In this document: one piece after another, positions 1 through 11,400 of the stretch
How the letters are laid out: every line of letters starts with the position of its first letter
Position numbering within the stretch: the first letter of the stretch is position 1
Assembly: GCA_949358305.1 (NCBI GenBank)
Contig: OX442315.1
Span: 27,864,427 to 27,928,426 of the forward strand
Direction of reading: 5' to 3'
Length of the DNA stretch: 64,000 nt
Source of the DNA: Strigamia acuminata
Taxonomy: Eukaryota; Arthropoda; Chilopoda; Geophilomorpha; Linotaeniidae
The notes under the pieces: model-generated
Told to the model about the DNA's origin: nothing
Database searches by the model: none
Seen by the model: the letters and a program-made list of their open reading frames with translations, nothing else
Position numbers and translations under genes: made by a program

Positions 1-550
1 ACCTCTGGTCGTCGTCGCCAAGGAGGCTCGAGTCATCGCGTCGCGTCGGGGTGAGCAGCGCCTGGTCGTTTCGCTATTCTGGGGGCGTTGGCTAATGTGG
101 CAGGAGAATTTTCTTCATTCTCTTTCGTGCTTAAACCTTTCAGAATTGTGATTTTAATTTCCGATATTTTCCAAGAGGCATTAGTTTATAGTTCACTTCG
201 AATTTATTTTTTATTTATTTTTTATTATTTTTTATTTAAATAATTTTTTTATTTAATTTTATTTAAGGGCATTCACGTGGTTAAAATTGCTTGACAGTGT
301 CCCGGCTTTTAGTGTTGCCCGGGTTTATCGATATTAACTTTTCGGTGCTATTTTTTAATCTTATTCTTTTCTTATATTATTCGTTCTTGTGTTTTTGGTG
401 CAGTGAGACTATTTCTAGTTTCGCTGTTTGTTAGATTGTTTTGCGCTTCTTATTTTTCTCGGCGCACTCGTCGCTCGGGACACTCGCAGCATCCATCCTG
501 CACATTAAGCATGTTTTTTTTTTGTTTTTTTTTTAAACACATTGGGTCAG
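1..550. other. Left edge: presumed intron upstream of Tudor exons
   Basis: The first 50 bases are GC-rich and end in a possible splice donor (GTGAGC from position 51). The remainder is T-rich and runs into a long polypyrimidine tract (511-534) just before the first recognisable Tudor coding exon. I read most of this stretch as the intron preceding that exon. Whether bases 1-50 are coding or 5' untranslated exon cannot be decided here; the frame is open but too short to identify. Confidence 0.35.
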
Positions 551-706
551 CCCTTATTCAGAACGACCAATGACGTGGAAAACGGGACAAATTACATAAT
601 TGTTAGGTCAATTGGTCAATATAACCACTTTTGGTGTGAACTAAGAGGCGAAGATAAAATAAGTGAACTTGGTGATCAGCTCAATCACTATTATCAAAAT
701 ATGCCG
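551..706 (+). CDS. Tudor-domain protein, partial, exon A
   Basis: First recognisable coding segment of a plus-strand gene cut by the left window edge. The start is an acceptor after a T-rich tract; CAG at 548-550 or 559-561 are the two choices, so the first few residues are uncertain. The exon ends at CCG followed by GTAATT, phase 0. It carries the opening of an extended Tudor module: a conserved phenylalanine-tryptophan-cysteine-x-leucine strand followed by a helix rich in Leu, Asn and Tyr, ending in N-M-P. Extended Tudor domains bind methylated arginines, typically on Piwi-family proteins in germ granules. The specific family member is not identifiable from one domain. Confidence 0.7.
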
Positions 707-770
707 GTAATTTTTTTCTTTTTTAAATTTCTTTTTTATTTTTTTAAAGTTTATTTTTCAATTTTTTCAG

Positions 771-932
771 CCGAATGAGTGCAAATTGGTAAATTCCGTC
801 GATGGCCAGGCGTGTATGATTGTCTCAAACGGCAACTGGAGACGAGGTAGTGTTATAAGCAGGCCAGAAGCAGGCGTTATAAAAGTCTTAAGTGCAGATT
901 TTGGAGTGGAAGAACTAATTCGTATTACGAAC
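771..932 (+). CDS. Tudor-domain protein, exon B (Tudor barrel core)
   Basis: A 162-bp phase-0 exon between TTTTTTCAG and GTGAGTT. It encodes the Tudor barrel proper: a G-Q-A-C strand, N-W-R-R-G, a Val/Ile-rich strand, and the A-D-F-G-V-E-E turn that corresponds to the usual D-Y/F-G turn of the family. It follows exon A after a 64-bp T-rich intron and joins it in frame. The match to the extended Tudor pattern is by eye; which aromatic-cage residues are intact would need alignment. Confidence 0.8.
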
Positions 933-989
933 GTGAGTTAAATTTTGCTAATTGTGTAAATCAATTATCCCAATTTTTAAAAATTTCAG

Positions 990-1292
990 GTTAAAACTAT
1001 AACCCCTGAATTTTTAGCTATTCCGCTGGTACTATTGTCATGTAGTATGTACGGAGTCGAATGTGGAGGAATCAACGCAGAAGAGTTTAAAAACTCTACC
1101 TTTAATAAGGAATTGGTTATTGAAATCGTTGGTAAAAACACTTTTTTCGATGTTATATTGCATGACGTGACTGGAGAGGAGGATATAAACATTAACAATG
1201 CGCTAATGAGTCTGGAAAAGGAAAGAATTTCTTCCCAGCGACCTCGTAGAGATCCTAAGCCCATTGACCGATTAATCGTTGGTGGACGTTAG
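990..1292 (+). CDS. Tudor-domain protein, exon C and stop
   Basis: Terminal coding exon, from AAATTTCAG to TAG at 1290-1292. It begins with V-K-T-I-T-P-E-F-L-A-I-P, the classic post-barrel segment of extended Tudor domains (usual form L-x-x-L-P-x-x-F-x-x-L-P), then C-S-M-Y-G-V. A second SN-like strand set follows (F-D-V-I-L-H-D-V-T). The tail after the domain is basic (R-P-R-R-D-P-K) and ends in G-G-R. The last domain sits about 50 residues from the C terminus. The gene converges tail-to-tail with the cadherin gene. Confidence 0.8.
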   Translation, partial: VKTITPEFLAIPLVLLSCSMYGVECGGINAEEFKNSTFNKELVIEIVGKNTFFDVILHDVTGEEDININNALMSLEKERISSQRPRRDPKPIDRLIVGGR

Positions 1293-1424
1293 TTTTCTGA
1301 TATCGTAATTTTTTTGGCAAGGAACAAATGTATGTAAAAAAAAAAAAAAAAAAAAAAAACTTATTTAAAATTCAAACTAATATCTTGATATATTGTTGTG
1401 AGCTTGTAAGCTTGCTGAAAACAG
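1293..1424 (+). other. 3' flank of Tudor gene with A24 tract
   Basis: Immediately after the stop codon is an AT-rich stretch containing an uninterrupted run of 24 adenines (1336-1359). There is no AATAAA between the stop and this run. The nearest AATAAA on this strand is at 1525-1530, inside the neighbouring MITE, so the transposon could supply the polyadenylation signal. Confidence 0.45.
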
Positions 1425-1428
1425 TTAA

Positions 1429-1488
1429 TAGTGAGTTTGCGGTTGCCAATTGTTCCTTATAATTATGAGTTACAAGCTCATAATTATA
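1429..1488 (+). repeat. MITE left terminal inverted repeat
   Basis: Sixty-base terminal repeat; its last 31 bases are a self-complementary arm-loop-arm (TATAATTATGAG, 7-base loop, CTCATAATTATA). Confidence 0.85.
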
Positions 1489-1917
1489 ATTATAATTCCT
1501 TCTTGAAATAGGCACTTGCGGTACAATAAACATTTTATAAATTATACTTATAAATACCATGTGAACAGTACAAATCTCTTGCATGTAATGGTAGAACAAA
1601 TCCATATGCAAAAGAAAATGAAAATCTGTAGTTTTACTAATTTGACAGTTTTCAGACATGAAATTGTCTTCCAGTTCATTTATTTGCTTACCTGGAATGA
1701 TTTTAGTTGTTTCTATCCTTCGATGGCAGAAAGAAATTGTGATTGAGGCTGATTGTTGAAACAGGTCAGGCAGCCATTTTGAATTTCTATTAGCACCATC
1801 AGCGCCATTTGCAATAGTGGGAGGAGCTTAAAATAGTGTTAAGCGATCTGATTGGCTCCCTTATTTTACAAAATAGTGTAAAAATTGAGGAGTTACGTTA
1901 TGTTATAAGTCCAATTT

Positions 1918-1977
1918 TATAATTATGAGCTTGTAACTCATAATTATAAGGAACAATTGGCAACCGCAAACTCACTA
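1918..1977 (-). repeat. MITE right terminal inverted repeat
   Basis: Exact reverse complement of 1429-1488 by eye, including the nested hairpin; followed directly by TTAA. Confidence 0.85.
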
Positions 1978-1981
1978 TTAA

Positions 1982-2378
1982 GTTGTTACTTTCTTTTGTT
2001 ATGCGCTACTAAGCAACTATATGTTCTGTCATCTGCTCTAGCAGCAATCTTCTTTCCTGATGTTATTAAACCGTTTTTCGTTAATCATAAAATGCAAGAT
2101 CATTTAAACACACAAGTGGTAGCAAGAGGATGGCCCAATGCTGTGATGATGCGAAAAGGTGATGAGTATGGTGAGCCATTCTAATTCATTATAAAACCGT
2201 TTGAAAAGCATTGAATTTCCTAGGAAGTTAGGACAGTTTTTATTATTTAATAGAATTCTACATTTTGTTATCTTTCCTTGAAATAACCTATTTATATTTG
2301 TACAACAGTAAGTTTTGTTTGTGAAGCAGACTTTTTTTTAATAATCAAAAGTATCAGAACATACAGCCACTTTTATTA

Positions 2379-2412
<34 letters not shown>

Positions 2413-4293
2413 TAATAATAATTTTCAAAGGTAATAATAATCACAGTTTAATATTCGGAACAAGTTCGACTAAAAATAATCTTGATTTAAAAGAAAAGAA
2501 AAAAAAATGAAATACCTTATTCAAAATTTTAATTTCTTATTTTCCTCTTCATTGGACCAATTTTATAATACCTCTATTTCTCTACAGCACTACAAGCATA
2601 CAAAATGGAAATATTTTTCTCTACAGGTAGATTTTTTTTTAAATATTTTTTTTTATCTTCAAATCGTAAACACATTGAAGTAAATCTGTATGTTTCGTAG
2701 CAAAACGAATAATGAACACTGAATTGGTGCAATATGATTTAGTGCAAAACACATTACACGACGGAGGGCAAGCAGATGAAAAATTGCGCCTACTAAACAG
2801 CAATTGGGAAAAGCCCTCAATTGCAACATGTTAATAAAGTGATGTTTTTAAAAAAAATGAGGCCATAAGAGAGGTTCTGCCATACGACAACTCATTTTTC
2901 TTTGTAATAACTATATTGATTGATAATTATCAAATGATAGCAGTCCAGAACAGAAACTATTGTCTCGGTAAACCTAGCTTACTTTACTTTCCCCTTTTCC
3001 CTTGCACTAACTTATCACAAGAGTTTTTTTGTTGAAATAACCAATGCAAGTATATTTTCAAATTCGTTGAAATTTATTTTGAGCAAAGCTCAGACCACGG
3101 ATTCATGATTTAAAATCTGTGTTCAGACCCTGAATTTCAGTAGTGTTTCAGTAGTAAGAGAAGTAAATAATACCCCAAATCCATCACCGGCTATTTTAAT
3201 TGCACAATATTGTAATGCAACGATTTTGTAAATGGACAATAACTGTCATCAATTTCTGTCCACTTACTATTGCAGAAATATTGTATTTACAATACTATTT
3301 GAAATTACATTCTTGCAACTAGGCAGTGTAAATAACATTCACATCTTTGGTTTCATGTTTCGAAAATAAACTGTTGGAATGCAGATGTACCGAAAAATTC
3401 TGTATACAACGTTGTATGTGTTTAACGACTGTGTTATTAAATATAAATTTAGAAAATAAATAAAAAATTTGTGACTAATTATTTCCTTCCTATATAAAAC
3501 TGAGGAAATGATAAAACAAAGTAAGCAGCATCTAGTACATCGAGCTTGTTCCGCCTAACGACGGTTGTTTTGGATGTTTCATTAATAAATGGCAGTTGGG
3601 GGCATCAATGCTCAAGTAAAACGAGCATTGTTTACTTATTACTGTACTGATATATGAAACGTGATGTGTAAAAAAAAAGCATAAAAAAAATTGGTTATAA
3701 TAATGATAATAATAATAATGTAATAAGGAATAATAACGAATGCTTACAAATAAAACACTGTATAAAAAGTGGAAAAAAGATAATTGTAAAAAAGAGGAAA
3801 AATCCTTACATCAAAACCACAGAAGGTTTACAGCAGGAAGAATAAAAACCCTTTAAATGTATCAAACATATTATTGGCAGCCACTTTTGAGTACTTATTG
3901 TAAACGTTAAACGGATTTATCAGTGCAATTGATTGAAGTTTATACACCACGGGTGAATTTAGCAGTTCGTGTCAAAATGCAGAACATGCAAATAATAAAA
4001 ATATAAAATGATTAAGTATTACGGTAATATTTCCATTGTGACCTAAGAAACACAAGAGACTTCTGCATTATCCTCGTATTTTACAAATCTATTCCATCGC
4101 CTTATCATTATTCTGAATTTTCTTTTTGGTCTTTGCTTCAATTGAAAACACATAAATTAAAAAAAAAAATCACAGTAAAATATAGTTGCTTCAGTTGAAG
4201 AAGAAAAATTTCACTAGTTGACATAAAACGACACATTAACACATTTTTACACTTTCACCTATCGAAACACACGTCTGCTGGAAAAGGAGTTAC
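1982..4293. other. Intergenic AT-rich spacer
   Basis: Between the Tudor and cadherin genes. It holds a trinucleotide microsatellite (2381-2421), scattered ATA-rich tracts near 3700-3735, and no reading frame or repeat end that I recognise. The part nearest 4293 could belong to the cadherin 3' UTR if that is very long. Confidence 0.4.
2381..2421. repeat. (ATA)n microsatellite
   Basis: About ten uninterrupted ATA units followed by degenerate copies, in the intergenic spacer. Confidence 0.9.
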
Positions 4294-4406
4294 CTGGGGC
4301 ACAGAAAGGCACCTGTGTGAAAGGCCCAGGTTCCTGACACACCCTGATGAGGATGATTTTCTTTCCTGAAGTTGTTATTTGTTGACAGGGTCCGTTTTCC
4401 AGCAGT
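4294..4406 (-). other. Exon-like island downstream of cadherin stop
   Basis: On the minus strand this 113-bp segment is preceded by a strong pyrimidine tract ending in AG and followed by CAG|GTAACT, a good donor. It is clearly GC-richer than its surroundings and open in one frame for 37 codons with a stop (TAA) only past the donor. It contains nested inverted repeats (ACCTGGG / CCCAGGT). It is about 800 bp beyond the cadherin stop. It could be a 3' UTR exon, an alternative terminal exon, or an unrelated small exon. No protein family is recognised. Confidence 0.3.
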
Positions 4407-5211
4407 CTTAAAGAGAGGCAAAACAGAAAAATTGAATAGAATTTATCGAAATAAAAAAACTTCAGTTAAAAATTAAAACTAGCTCCGTGGTATAAGTCTT
4501 GGCACGTCATACTGTTGCACAAGTAATCGAAGGGGATAGATTTTATTTGTTCATTTCTTCATATAATTTTATTAGAGGATGGCATCCATTTCGGAATGCT
4601 TGATGGAAGATGAAGAGGCCATTTTGTTGTCTCTGACTTTTTGTTTTGTTTTTAGACTCATCCAGTTGTCATTGCACAAACACAATTTGAATCATCCTGT
4701 TCTGCTGACTTATTTTTCTAATTCCTATTACGGGGAATAAGGAGTTAACAAAATCAACAAACAAACAAACAAAAAATCCACAATTAATTAAAAAAACTGC
4801 ATAAAATAAAATAAAATAAAATATAAATAATTCCATATGGCTGGAGGTTTCAATTTACGTATTTAACAACTCAAATAAACTCCACATAAATTGTTCTATA
4901 ATTGTCTAGAATATAATGATAATGACCCAATCATAATTTTAAATAAACAAATTTAAAATTCAAAGTCAAATGTCGACCTGAGGTTAGTAAGCACAATCAC
5001 ATCCTGACAAGATGGGGATTCGTTCACCTAAGCACACAACAATACCTAAGTCAAGAGATTGGACGACTGCCTGACATGAGTGCGAGTTGGGGGATCCAAA
5101 CAGAAAGCCAGCGACTGTATCCATGTGAGTGAAGACCATATATGTATTAAGACTTGGAATGTGTTAATCGTTGACGTCCTCGTAGTAATTATCGCTGTAC
5201 TCAGTAACTTG
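4407..5211 (-). other. Presumed cadherin 3' UTR
   Basis: Non-coding sequence downstream of the cadherin stop. Two minus-strand AATAAA hexamers lie at 4568-4573 and 4542-4547 and are candidate polyadenylation signals about 640-670 bp past the stop. The first 45 bases after the stop remain open and acidic in frame (see findings). The exact transcript end cannot be read from DNA. Confidence 0.4.
4542..4573 (-). terminator. Candidate poly(A) signals for cadherin gene
   Basis: Two AATAAA hexamers on the minus strand (4568-4573, 4542-4547), the first such pair met after the stop. Candidates only; such hexamers are common by chance in sequence this AT-rich. Confidence 0.3.
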
Positions 5212-5477
5212 TTACTCATCTTCATTCTCGGCTGGCATAGGCCCATACATGTCAGCCAATTTCTGAAAACGAGGTCCCCACCCATTCAGGTAGTCGAACT
5301 CTTGTTCTTGGTCGTCGGTGCCCGAGGCGAGCGAGCTAAGTGATCCGGCCGTGCTTCCACCACCTTCGTACGCGTAAGGTCGCAAATCATCGAAGGGCAG
5401 TGAGTTTATATCATGATCTGCTTTGTCCAAATGTTCGCTAATATAATCGCCCACGTCAGGATGTCTGCCAGGTGGAA
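5212..5477 (-). CDS. N-cadherin last exon: catenin-binding tail
   Basis: Terminal coding exon from a CTAG acceptor to TAA at 5212-5214. It encodes the C-terminal cytoplasmic region of classical cadherins: P-P-G-R-x-P-D-V-G-D, [13 protein letters not shown], the serine-rich [12 protein letters not shown] motif that binds beta-catenin/Armadillo when phosphorylated, then [10 protein letters not shown] and L-A-D-M-Y-G. These are the most conserved cadherin-tail motifs, so this exon fixes the gene identity. It ends a dozen residues after Met-Tyr-Gly. The 64-bp intron before it starts at GTAAAG and the split codon gives Phe. Confidence 0.95.
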
Positions 5478-8400
5478 CTAGAACGAGAAATTCAACATTG
5501 AAAACAAACAAACTACAACAAATTTCTTACAATTTCTTTACAAATTCGAGCCTGGCGAGGGTCCTTGCCCTTATCTAACACAGGTTGCTGTTTGGCAGTA
5601 AGTGGATGCCCTGCAGCATCAATAGGAATCCTGAGCGGTGTTATATCATACGCATTCATGTCGTCTTCTCCACCGCCCTCATCGTCGTAGTTAATGATGT
5701 TTTCACGAACGTCATCATCTGGGTCGCCCATGTATTTAGCCATCTGGGTACGCCGGTTGCGGTTGTACACGATAAACACTAGCACTAGAACTGAAATAGC
5801 AAGAAAACAAAGCGATCACAACAACTTTCCAACATAACTAACATTTGCATTTATATTTAATATTTAACTCACTTAAAATTATGAGCAAACAAACTAAAAT
5901 GGCTGCCAAAGCCCCCATGCTCAAGCGAACGACACGCTCTTCTTGCCGAGAACCGCAAGTAGCTCCAGCATATCCTCGCGTACATTCACATAAAAATCCT
6001 TGTCCGTTTGGTAAATTTTTACAAATGCCTCCATTGAGACATGGGTTAGCTAGGCATTCATCTTCATCTTCACAATCTTTCCCATCTGCTGACATAACAA
6101 ATCCCGCAGCACATCTGATAGAAAAAAAATTAACAAAAATTAATACACAAATAAAATCGTACCAAAATCTGACCAATCCAAATTACCTGCACTCAGCCAG
6201 CATCCATAAGTCTACACAAACAAATGGCATAGGACAGGTGAAGCCTGCGCACGGGTTGTTGGATGGGCATCCACTGCGCACGTGCTTATAGTCGACGACG
6301 GCCGCAACTTCGGTACCATTTTCTCGAGGCGGGAGTGGTAAATGCTTCTGATCATACCTGATATCGTCCATGCAACCTGTAGCCAATAAATAAATCGTCA
6401 GTTAAATGGGACCATTTAAATTTAAATTTAAATTTTTAATACCCGTATGGAAGTCGTTGTGCACGGTGACCATTCCGGGGCCACTGTACTCAACATAACC
6501 CCCAGCAAACACATTTTGCTTTTCCACTTTCATCAACTGATGTAAACCCTCATAATCGAGTGTTTCATTGTAGCGTCTTCCCTCTCCGCCATCCAGCATC
6601 ATATATGCAACACTACCGTATCGTGCCACTCGCACCGTGTGCCACTGACCATCATTTACAATAATGGCGGACAACCAAAGTTCTCGTTCTTCGGTGCGTG
6701 CATTGTTCAAATTATATCTAAACCGCAAGTATTTATCCTTAATCTCCAAAATGCTGTACTCTCGGTCGTGCTGGTTGCTGATACGAAACAATTCGCCATG
6801 TTCTCGCCGCGTTCGAAATCGCAGCTGAACTTCAGACGCAAATTGATTCGGTTCAAACGAGAGTGCATATTTGACATAACTATCTGGCTCAAACGTCGAT
6901 GGTTCGGTAGCTAAACACACAAATAATAAAATTAAAAAAAACACCATTAAATCATAATTATTTAAGAAAAAATTGAATTAAACTTACGTCTGGTGCAGCG
7001 AGGCCCAAAATAACCTGGCTGGCACTCGCATCCGGCCCCTGAATATGAAGCCAGGCAAGTTCCGTGAAGGCATCGCGGAGTGTTCTTTGGATTACATTGC
7101 TCTTCTGTTTGAGGACATCCTCCGATACTGTTCTTCGCAAATCCAGGACCGGCCAAGTCGTACATCTAAAAAAAAAAGCAATTATTGTTAATTCCATACT
7201 CAAATGAATTCATCCGTTTCATTACTTCTCCATTATACGCAAAATTTTTTATGCATCCACTAAATCCAAGTCGTGTATGTTCGTGCGCCCAGCTGTACTT
7301 GATTTTATCGTGCGCTATACCGCCGAGTTGGAGTGGTGCATTGACATTGAGAAATTCATTAAACGGCGGTGTTGTGCCTCTCGCTTCACATTCTGAACGG
7401 TCGAAACGCGGAGGCCCCGCTGTCTCTTCCCGGTCGTCAATATACGCATTTTTACAAAAATCAACTACCATTCGTACCAACTGAAATAATTAAAACGAAA
7501 AAAAATTAATAACACGAAAACTTTCATAAACTTTTTACCAAAATATGTAATTTATTGCTTTTCATTCATCCAAACTCACTTCAGCATTCCAAAACAAATC
7601 AATACGATGCCATTCCCCATCAGCAATAGAAAATCGGCTCTCAATTTTCAACTCCAGTGTTCCCGAACCAAAATCAATAAGAAGTCGTGGCCGTCCATTC
7701 ATGAGCTCCAAGGAAACAAAATCTGAAGCAAAATAAAAATTTACTCACTGAATTTCAGCACTAATTATTATTACTGCAATAATCGTTAACCTGTAATTAG
7801 CCTTTCTTCGGGTTCTGGGTCAACGATGGGCCCATTATAAAATATAAGTCCACTTTGTTCCTTGGTCAAAATCTCGAGACTTAGATGTGAATTCTCGCAT
7901 TGCTCCAATGAATTAAACCAAGCCCAACCATTTCCTCTGAAACTTCGTGTTGTTTGCTGGCAACGAGGTCCGTCGAATCCACGTGGGCATTCACAACTAA
8001 TGTGACACAATGGATTAATTAAACATGATTATGTACACTTATTAATTTGCTTACACAACGCCGCCAGGATTTTCAACACATCTTCCACCGTTAAAACAAA
8101 CAACGGTGTTACAGTTTTCTCGAACCTCAAAATCACGTGCTTTGCACTTGCAAACTCGCACGACAAACGCTCTCACTCCAACCAATGCAGTTTTATTAGA
8201 GTTAACCATGTATGGCTGCGGTGAAACTCTCAGTTCGTTACTGCAACTGTCCTCGCATTCTTGATGTTCGATCATGCACTCGTCAATACCAACCATGGTA
8301 ATATTTATACCCACTTCAGCTTCGATCTAATTTCATTAAATCACAAACAATTACATTTTATTCCTATCTGACACTAGAATTATTTTTTTTAAAAAAAATC

Positions 8401-11400
8401 TTACTTCTTCACGGTGTTGCGCTACTAATCCATCCAGTTTTGAAGCTTTCAAGTAAGGTGAGCCATGGACGGAAAATCTTACATCTGTAATTGGAGGTCT
8501 GTCTTGTTTCATCATTACAGTAAAGACGTCAACGTTGTCCTTGGCAACACCCATCAACTCAGCGATTTTCTCTCTGAATTTCTCATATTTACTCTTTATC
8601 ACTTGGTTCTCCTAAAAAATAACAAATTAAACCATTTCAACAAATCATATCTTTTTTTTAAGCTCGTGTCATTTATCGTTAAAATAAATTATGAATTTTA
8701 AATGAAGTCGTTTAATCAAATCTAAGAGTTAGCGGGGGGCCTAAATTACATCCTGCGTCAACTTCAAATCAGAATTTACAACGATTCTCAATTTTCATCA
8801 AAAAAAAAAAAAAATATGCCAAGAAAAACCTTTCATATTTTGATGAATGCGAGAGGGAAAAAACCCGAAGTTTCAACATTCAGAGAGATAAATTTCCAAG
8901 TTTTAGCAATGTTAAGAATGCCGTCGCAGAAATTTCAGTTTATAAATGAGAAAACAAAAATTCAATATACAAGTACATTCAATTCAACTGCTAAAAGAAT
9001 TTTATGCACTTGAAATGAACTTCAGTTTCAACAAGCAATTGCATCTTAGATCTCAGAAGTAAATAACATGTACATAGAAGCGTTCTCCTCGAAACGTTCC
9101 AAGTGGAGACAATAAGTGACATTATCCACTCCGCACATTACGGGTGACCGCACACTGTAGATGTGTATTAACTTGTATTACAAATGACCAACAAATTCTA
9201 ACCTTGTAATCCCAAATTCGAATAAAATCTTCATCGCTAATTCCAGCTAATCGAACCGATCCCGAATTCATAACGGCCTCCAAAGGAATCTCTTGCACAG
9301 TGATGGACACATTAGCTTTAACTTCTTGTGTGTGTTTACGATCGTAGACAACAAAATACAATTGATAGCGACCAGTTCGTGTGCCTGGCAACATCGTGAT
9401 CATGCCAGTGTCGCGATTGAGACGAAAGTTGGGGTGCTCTTTATTGTCGTCCCAGAAGAAAGTTTTATCTGGTAAATCCCAATCATCTAAATCTTGGACA
9501 AAAACTCGACCAACGTCTGTAGCTTGAACAACATCACCTGAAAGGGTCCATCAAAGTGTTTGTAATAACCTGTCTTGGACAGAATCCACTTTCCCATCAA
9601 ATGACTCACCTTTAAAATTGTACACAAAGATGTCCATGCTTCCTGGAAGCATTCGGTTGTCATTTTCATCACCGATGATGACAACCAGGGTACTCGTACC
9701 CGTCATGGACGGGTTACCATTGTCTTTGATTACTATTGGTACCATATACTCCTTTTGTACTTCTCTGTCAAAAGTCACAAGGGAATAGACAATGGCCATA
9801 CCGTCCCCATTTGCCCCTTCTATTTAATTAATTACATTACAAATTAATACAAATAATGACAAGAGTTTCTTGAAGGACGTACTTGAATCGTGATCCACTC
9901 TGAAAAACTGACGTATATACTCGGGGGCATTGGGATCCATGCGGAAAGTGAATGGAGGCCCGTTGCCTTTTGACCGATCGTCGTCATCAGTGGCCAAAAT
10001 CTCGATAACCTTTCTCGCAGGAGTGTTTTCGGGGATGACGGGCCTGTAGTCCATAAGAAAGCGCGGTGCATTGTCGTTGATGTCCATTACGATGACCGTG
10101 AGGGTAGCAGTGGACGTTTTAGAAGGAACTCCTACAATTATTTTAAACATATTTGTTTTTAAAACTAAATATTTATCTTTAACCTAATGCTTTTTCATTC
10201 TTTCCTGCCATCTCAAAAAATAAAAAATGTTAAAAAAATTCCACACTTCCACTAAACTTCGCTACCTAACATCATCTTTTCATCTTCGTTTAACGTAATA
10301 ATTTCACAGCTATCAAATGTCAGAGCGAAGCAAAAAAAATTGAATGTATTATCATTTATTATAATAGCAAGGAAGAGATAAACCAAGACACTCTTCACTC
10401 GAACGAAAATTTATTTTAATTTATGAAACAAAATTCACCCATAAAATCTTTCTAAAATGCAAAAACAAAACTTACCATCATCGATGGCTAAGATTTTAAC
10501 TTGATGCCGGGGTGTATCTTCTCTATCCAGCATTCTCTGTATTTTAACAGTACCATCTTGAGTGATGGAAAATTGTCTTCGCTTGTCCGATGAGCGATCA
10601 ATTGCGTAGCTGCGTGTAAACAAACACAAACAAATGCTCAATAAATCTTCGCACCAATTTAAACCTTTCACTCTTCACCAACAAGTTTCCTTATAAAAAA
10701 CATATAAGATATCGGTAAATGTACTTACAAGTTAGATATATATGTATAAAATAAAAATATACATCAGATAATAAAAACGATCAACCACGTCGTTAAAATT
10801 TATCGCCTTCAGTAAATTTCTAAAAGCATCCCACGAAAAAATTTAAATTGCAGAAAAAACTAAAGATCTTGATAAATTACGCTGTTTCTTGGCATACATA
10901 AAAGATGAACATAACCAACAAAAAAGTAAAGAAAAAAGAGAAGAGTTAGAGTGAATTTTCCCCTCTTTACATTTGAAAAGATACGTGACAAAGTTTAAAA
11001 ATTCACTCCCTCCCCTGCAAGTAACGTCATTTTCGAGTGTTGCCAAACCACTGGGGCATTGCAATTGTCTCAAATTATCGATATAACTAAATTAGCACCA
11101 GTTCCATTTCTACTGCGCCCAAAATTAAATTACACGGTTTAAATTTACTAGCATCTTAATTTAAACGCTGATGAACTTTTCTGTTTCTATGGTTTTTCAA
11201 ATCCCAATTCCCAAATCCATCTGTCGTGACGCTTCACGTACCGCTTCGTTTAACCCATTTGTTTCTCTATCATTTCATTGCCCCCTCTCCCTCTCCCCTC
11301 CCTCTGTGTACACATTCAAGCGTATTTTCGTTTTCCTTTAGCATTGCTAACGCAAACATCCTCAAAAGTTTGACAAGAGACAGAAGAGAATTCTCAAACT

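Larger units (their letters stand above)
1429..1977. mobile_element. MITE with 60-bp inverted repeats and TTAA flanks
   Basis: The ends 1429-1488 and 1918-1977 are reverse complements of each other over 60 bases with no mismatch seen by eye. They start TAGTGAGTTTGCGGTTGCC on each strand. The element is flanked on both sides by TTAA (1425-1428 and 1978-1981), the target duplication used by piggyBac-type transposases, although the first bases do not look like canonical piggyBac ends. The inner 31 bases of each terminal repeat form their own 12-bp hairpin around a 7-base loop. No transposase frame is present, so it is non-autonomous. It lies about 135 bp past the Tudor stop. Confidence 0.85.
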
